DNA of 64,000 bases. Source: Liolophura sinensis (taxonomy: Eukaryota > Mollusca > Polyplacophora > Chitonida > Chitonidae). How positions within the stretch are numbered: position 1 is the first letter of the stretch; each line of letters starts with the position of its first letter. The notes under the pieces were generated by a model. The model saw nothing but the letters and a program-made list of their open reading frames with translations, did not search any database and had not been told where the DNA came from. Positions 58,401 to 64,000 of the stretch are shown here, one piece after another. The DNA is taken from the NCBI RefSeq assembly GCF_032854445.1, contig NC_088295.1, positions 53,797,249-53,861,248 on the forward strand, given 5' to 3'. A program made the position numbers and the translations under genes.

Positions 58401-59444
58401 TGGTGTAAGTTTGCGCAAAATTTTGTTTTGGACCCATCTGTGGCTGAACAAAATTTTACAGCAGTCTCGAACTTGCAGACGATTAGAAGTAAGATTCTGA
58501 AGCATAATGATTTTGGCCTCCAGATGCATTTGTATCATCTGCACGGGCGTCTCTTTAAGTTCCGATGCCTAGTGAAATGATTCAGGCATTATCCTGATTG
58601 CTTTTTGTAACCTCTGGTGCATGAAGGTTCTGAAGGTTTCATTTTCATGTATTAATCTCCGGAAGTGACAGACAATGACATACCTTCGGGAGTTTTAAAG
58701 TTGAGACTGCATTTATTGTTTCTTGTTCACACTCTTCTTAGGTGTTCATTGTGAATAGCAGATTCTTCAACGATCTGACGTCAAAAATGTTCCAAATTTT
58801 CCTTCTGAAATGATTACTTTAGCACGGAAAGTAAATAAAAGTAAAGATCATTAACAGATTGAACACGTATCTGCTGTGAGAGATTAAAGGATTTGCAGAT
58901 TGCAATGACACGCACTGTACATTCTGTACAGGATTAATGTATTAACGATTGGTGAGTAAGCGTTAGTGAATTTATGTTAATCCCCATGAGTATACGTTAG
59001 CAGAATTAAGGAAGACACCTTCTGTATATAATAGGGTTTAGTTACAATCATGTATATGAATATATAACAAAAATATTTCACAGATCCTTCCATACTAGTA
59101 TATGTATATACAATATAAACATCTGAGTTGGAAATGATTCAAGATTCTTGCATAAGTGAAAGAAAAGAGCATGAATAGGCCTAATCCCGATTATCTGATC
59201 AAGCACCTAATTTGTTAAGCTTGCTTTGGCTTTTCGTTGTTGGCACGGTAGTGAACTCTTTGTTTTTGGTTTTAAGTTTACTTTTTAGCACATATTGTCT
59301 TGTTTTCTTGCCGCGCTCAACTAATCGATCGGCAGGATTTCCCTACAGTGCCCATTGTGCATGAAAGTTCTATTTTCTGTAGTACAACTTGTTGACTTCG
59401 ATAGTTTTTTGCTCATAAAAGACGGTATGTTATTCCCTTGATGC

Positions 59445-59665
59445 AATGTTGTGGAGTCCACGTCAATCAAGGGTTAATTTATACATATTACCGCCACTGA
59501 AGCATCATGCCGAAAACGCCAGACGTGACACCCCACCCAGTCACATTATAGTCACACCGTATCAACCAGTCCTGTTTCATTGCTCTCATCTGTTAGTGCT
59601 GAGCGCCAAGCAAGGCAGCAACAAATATCATTTTTAAAGTCTTTGGTATGACCCGACACAGGAAT
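59445..59665 (-). mobile_element. SINE family B, partial
   Basis: CTGAAGCATCATGCCGAAAA, CACCGTATCAACCAGTCCTG, CTGAGCGCCAAGCAAGG and AAAGTCTTTGGTATGACCCG. Confidence 0.7.
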
Positions 59666-60509
59666 TTGGCACTGACAGAAAGTACCATAAATATGAGGTG
59701 ATTTCGTTCAATCAGGTTAATTAGGTTAATTAGGACTAACAAGAAAATGATATAACTCATATAAATTATATGATATTTTGGCAATAAACAATACGTTTGC
59801 TTCTCAAAAACTTTCAATCATGCCAACATCTAACTTTAAAGGGAAGAATCTCTGTTTGTATGTCGTTCGATTTCCTCTACAACCGTTTATCCATAATCAT
59901 CTTCACTCTTGTATTGCCCAGGACTGAAAAATTAAAGTGTACTATCGAGGGTTTTAAAAAAAATTGCGTCACTGGATAAACAACATCTGCTAACATTGAA
60001 AACTTTTCTGTCTTTCTTTTATTTTGATCTTGAAGTCCTAGACTGAAAATGATATGTACTATTCCAAATGTACGGTATATTCTATGTAAACAACCCACAT
60101 GTATATTAGAATATTCAATATCCTTAATTGGATAAAGAGGTAATCAATAAGAATGAGACATCTGATAAAGGAAACGATAGTGTGAACTACTTTTAAGCGC
60201 GGATTAATCAGCCAAATGTATGGAAAAAGACAACACTATCTAGATTATCCCCTACTGTATTGAATAATACATAAACATGTCTATGTGATCCTGTGTCTGT
60301 TGTTTATACAATCATTTATTTCGTGCTGAATTGTTTGGAATTGACTGATTATATGTATCGAGTATAATCTGTATTTATTTTACGTGTCTAGATGGCTCTG
60401 CTGCTGAATGGCCCTGTATTTGGCTAAAAGGATATATGACTTGTGCATGCTTTTAAATGTGGGATATTTGTATTATCTGCACTAGAAACATATACGCGTC
60501 ATTGTTATT

Positions 60510-60720
60510 TGACAACCAGCGAATCGTCGATGAGTGGTTAAGGCGATTATCTTCCTATATCACCTGGACGCACGAAGTGGTGGACCAATCCAAGCCTCAG
60601 ACGGGATCTTCTGGACTCCGTCTGCCTCCACTGTTGTCGAGGCGTTGGTAACAATAAGCGACCGGCAGCGTTCATGAGTGGCCTTACACGCAGCTCACTT
60701 GCTTCCATCCTGCGTAGTTT
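60510..60720 (+). mobile_element. Repeat with a tRNA-Leu/Ser-like start, family C
   Basis: ATGAGTGGTTAAGGCGATTA resembles the 5' arm of a Leu/Ser tRNA with its A box. Downstream, GTTGGTAACAATAAGCGACC and AGTGGCCTTACACGCAG recur in inverse at 63945-63975 and in diverged form at 31325-31410. A body shared by three places suggests a dispersed repeat. Confidence 0.5.
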
Positions 60721-61837
60721 AAGCACAGTGAACACGTTCGTTTTTAACCCTAAGCCAATTTCGCCCAAGGGTATTTGTTGTCATCATGTACGTTTGTCAC
60801 TCTATGAATTGGATCTGATCAGAAAATAATTTAGGTGGCCATCTTTAATTTACAAGAAAAAAAAAAATCAAGAATTTATTTTTATACCCCATGTATTTGA
60901 TAAATTAAAAACGTGGTAGATATATGTATCATCAATGCATCGGAAGGCTCTACAGTAAAGGTTCAAAACTGAAGAAATGATGTTGACTCTCATTCATAAT
61001 TTACTGTTAAGAATTAACATTTTACTTGAAAGCGTTAAGAAATGTCTGGCAATCGAAAGTGTCTTTGCATGAGTTTTGTTGACATTTCATTGTACATGTC
61101 GTTTTATTGAATGCTTTTACTTACTGCAACATTCTTACGCTTTATTCAGACTTTTCTTTGTAAATCATGGCGTATATGATTTTAGTCATTACCAAGCCAG
61201 TTATTTATTTCTCTGTTGAATACTATACTTTTATTGGCAACACTTTGGAATGCCCTGTGTATGTTGGATGATTTCTCTCAGCCGATGGATCTTCAGATTT
61301 GTAGATTTGTGTTCTATATTCTATATTGTATAGTTGTACTTTTGTCCCAGTGTTGGTAAAGCTATCTGCTTTATCTTTATGCATCATTATAGAATAGCAG
61401 CAGAATAATAGTTTTAAATCCATTTTGCTCTGATCCTGCCTTCAAAGATATGTATATTTACTGATTATGTTTTCGACAGATGAAAAAAATGCTGACGGTT
61501 TCAGTAGCGATATATTTCAGAACATGATGTTAGCTATGCAGTAACACATTATAACCAATCCGCTACACTCTGCATCGACGGATCGAAAAACTTTGGTATC
61601 TTAAGTAGATCTCAGCAAAAACATGTAGCAGCCACCTCATTTTGGACTTCCACAAATTCTGAAGAATAAGTTTTCTCACTTATGGCTAAATGATTTTTAG
61701 CTTTCAGGACGATTTTCTTCATACACACACTTCAGTGTTTACCCACTCCCCTACATTTCAGATAAAGCTGAGCATCGGGCCTGCAAAGTTATCAAGGGCG
61801 TCTTAGTTTTAGAGTTTTAAAAAGTGACCCAACAGGG

Positions 61838-61890
61838 TAGGTATGTATGCATGTATGTATGCATGCATGTATGTGTGTATGTATGTAGGT
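61838..61890. repeat. (ATGT/ATGC)n microsatellite at the tail of a SINE
   Basis: GTATGTATGCATGTATGTAT and variants, directly preceding the family B element. Confidence 0.9.
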
Positions 61891-62220
61891 AGGCTTGGGT
61901 TTTACGTCATACTTAGCAATTTTTCAGTCATATATGACGACGAGTAGTCATTAGGAGTTTGTACATATATTGTGTTTTCTTGTTGCAGGGCGAATCCATG
62001 ACTCCAAAATGCTGTCGCCACTAAAGCATCATGCCGAAGACACCAAACATAACCCCACTCACAGCCACATTATAATGGCACTGGGCCTACATCTTTCTTT
62101 ACTCTTACCTCTCAGTGCTGAACGCCAATCTACGCAGCAAAAAAGTACCATTTTAAAGTCTTTGGTAAGACACGACCCGGGTTTGATCCAATATCTCCCG
62201 GCTTCGAAGATATTACAAGG
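61888..62220 (-). mobile_element. SINE family B, nearly complete
   Basis: CTTGGGTTTTACGTCATACT, TAGCAATTTTTCAGTCATAT, GACGACGAGTAGTCATTAGG, GCCACTAAAGCATCATGCCG, GTGCTGAACGCCAATCTACG and AAGTCTTTGGTAAGACACGA, then GGGTTTGATCC, whose inverse is a B box. Confidence 0.82.
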
Positions 62221-62872
62221 AGTTGAACTGGCAACCAATGTGGGTGAATGATAGATAATAATAAACGCACATATACGGATTAGCCTGGCACAGCGTCGTA
62301 CAACAGAAATTCCAGTGTAAATCCATGCATATGATATCGAAAGTTTTATTTTCATAACAATCCTTATAACACCAACTCCCAGCCATATCGATAAAAATGT
62401 TCTGAAGAAGGCAGTAATCGAGTAGAAGAGAAGATTTCCGCAAAACATCGTCAATCTCTAAGTACACTGGCACATTGGAGTATAAATACGCAATATGTTT
62501 AACAGAGAGTATAACAGTAGCACTCAAACAGGAAAGGAGCAAACAGGACAATTCGATCAATGTATGGTGACAGAAATAATGGCCCACAAATAAATTATCC
62601 CCATCTGCAAGATTGTTGTGCGAGAAAGTAAAGCGAAAAATAGTGCACCCTTCATGAAAAAACCGAGGTTGCAAAAATATACCATTGCAGGCCTACCGAC
62701 TTTTGCGCCAGTAGGCTTACTTCTAACTGTGGCAAACGCGAACTGGAATAAAAAGTGCTGGAAATGTCTAAAAACGGTAATGTACAAAGTTAATCTGGAC
62801 GGACACCGGTGTATTTGAAACTACAAATTGTTGTGAAGAAGTATAATTCCAAACTATTTACAAAACCAGCGG

Positions 62873-62878
62873 TTTATT
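62873..62878 (-). terminator. Polyadenylation signal of the globin gene
   Basis: AATAAA on the minus strand, 82 bases past the globin stop codon. Confidence 0.7.
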
Positions 62879-62959
62879 GACACTGCCATTAAGAGATATT
62901 TCCTTTATGTCAATGTTACTATTTCATGGTGCGTGCATTCTCTAGCCTTGACTGGGTGA

Positions 62960-63266
62960 TCACTCGCCATTCGTTCCATATTTGTTAAAATGTACCACAG
63001 ATTCATATCCATGTGTTAGGGCCAGGCGAATGTACTCGAATACAGCCTGCCAGGAATCGTGAATTTCCGGTGAATACTCTTCGCCTAAGGTAAATTCCCA
63101 GACACTGAGTAAAGCATTAGAGTAAATTGTGAAGTACTCTGTTCCGAAGTCTTTAAATGTGGCATGTTTGGCACCGAGTGAAAGCAAAGACATGTCCACG
63201 TCAGTCTCTAGACTTTCTACATTCCGCACTAGTAGATCCACGACCTCCATGAACTTCATCGCGTGG
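62960..63266 (-). CDS. Globin, 3' terminal exon (helices E to H), partial
   Basis: Acceptor CCTGTTTTCCGTAG then 101 residues to the TGA at 62962-62960. It begins HAMKFMEVVDLLVRNVESLE, with the leading His in the distal E7 position. SLLSLGAKHATF follows, with the His of AKH at proximal F8. Then come YFTIYSNALLSVWEFTLGEE (helix G) and SPEIHDSWQAVFEYIRLALT (helix H), with the invariant-style Trp. So it is a heme-binding globin of about 150 residues whose A-D helices lie in exons I cannot find in the last 730 bases; the gene probably runs off the window. The exon enters in phase 2 inside helix E and has no intron at the G7 position. It cannot be assigned to a named globin class from one exon. Confidence 0.85.
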
Positions 63267-63356
63267 CTACGGAAAACAGGATCGTTTCAGTAATTCTTTC
63301 CCGGTCAGATTTCTGAAACAGGCAAATATAAGTGGCTGTCAGAAGTAAAACACTCC

Positions 63357-63446
63357 CAAAAAAAAAAACACAAAAAAAAACACACACACACAAAAAATAA
63401 ACAAAAAAATAAAATAAACAAAAAACAAAACAAACAAAAAAAAAAC
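63357..63446. repeat. A-rich low-complexity tract
   Basis: About 90 bases of A broken by single C and T, in the intron 5' of the globin exon. On the minus strand it is a long pyrimidine-poor T run. Confidence 0.9.
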
Positions 63447-63814
63447 GGCGTTAAAGTCTTTAGAACAGTAAGCCTTATACCGTACACTTAAACCATAACC
63501 AGTGAACCGGTCTGTACTAATTAAGCTAAACGTTCCTACCGTAACGGCCATCTTCAGTCATATGCACTTCCACGCGGACAATTTCACTAAAGAAACCAGT
63601 TCGAACCCTACCTTATTTTTGGACGGTAGGAACGCCCAGATTAGCTTTGGGCTAGGTATATACCTGTGTAAATGGCAGCCTTATGAAAACTAATCTGCCC
63701 TGCCGTCCAGTGGTACTCTGACCACCTTGCATTAAATGTTCAAATGAAATACTCTTCATTTAATCGTAAAGCAATAAAACAATAAAGCGAATAAACATAT
63801 AAGAGCTACAAAAA

Positions 63815-63990
63815 ACAATCGACCTTTGGGAAGTCAATGACAAAGTTTTCCACATGTGACGTACAAATATGCATATCGTATACTGGTGGAGGACAAGCAG
63901 TTTTCAACAAACCTTAGACATGCGCAAACAGCCACACAAGGGTCGTCGACGGCTTATTGTTACCAAAGCCTCATGAATATGCAGTGATAC
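63815..63990 (-). mobile_element. Family D/C repeat fragment
   Basis: CGACCTTTGGGAAGTCAATG, ACTGGTGGAGGACAAGCAGT and TTCAACAAACCTTAGACATG parallel 57220-57330. The following GTCGACGGCTTATTGTTACC parallels 60645-60665 in inverse. Runs to the window edge. Confidence 0.55.
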
Positions 63991-64000
63991 AGTGCGTTAA

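Noticed and set aside
63270-64000. 5' exons of the globin in the last 730 bases
   Set aside because: I looked for A-C helix patterns (Trp A12, Phe CD1) on the minus strand and found none. The tract has an A-rich run and repeat pieces.

Overview
The window reads as a nuclear contig from a lophotrochozoan animal, most likely a mollusc or a brachiopod. The reasons are spliced genes with GT-AG introns, dense tRNA-derived SINEs of a type I associate with marine lophotrochozoans, Tc1-type transposons, and AT-rich intergenic DNA full of minisatellites. The phylum is inferred from these traits, not from a database comparison.

Layout. Positions 1-9.9 kb hold no convincing host gene. They carry a 50/101-bp minisatellite with a recent 480-bp duplication, a Tc1-like element with perfect terminal inverted repeats but a broken transposase (2839-4371), SINE copies, and odd arrays of short CG-containing words that flip strand. 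A plus-strand FLVCR-family transporter gene (MFS, 12 membrane segments) runs from 21670 to 30267 in nine exons. A candidate N-terminal exon at 10015-10552 would join it in frame across an 11-kb intron. Positions 30.4-35.5 kb are intergenic with satellites. A complete 19-exon gene for glutamine-dependent NAD+ synthetase (NADSYN1) runs on the minus strand from 55296 to 35575. Joined exons give 790 codons, with the amidase triad E45-K114-C175 and the PP-loop SGGIDSS all present. An unidentified terminal exon lies at 57904-58026 (minus). The 3' exon of a globin, starting at the putative distal His, lies at 62960-63266 (minus); its 5' exons are not visible.

Most striking observation. In NADSYN1, four separate minisatellites are built on splice junctions: the acceptor of exon 3 (about 39 bp, roughly 25 units), the acceptor of exon 7 (29 bp, 3 units), the donor of exon 9 (80 bp, about 11 units) and the acceptor of exon 10 (52 bp, about 30 units). 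Each unit carries a copy of the splice site, and the exon 9 and exon 10 units also carry about 30 nt of neighbouring exon. Intron 9 is therefore almost wholly decoy donors followed by decoy acceptors. I know of no description of this pattern.

The genes share no obvious pathway. FLVCR-type proteins move choline/heme, NADSYN1 makes NAD+, and the globin binds heme. They are simply neighbours. Coordinates of repeats are approximate to about 10 bases; exon borders were placed by splice consensus, phase and protein continuity.
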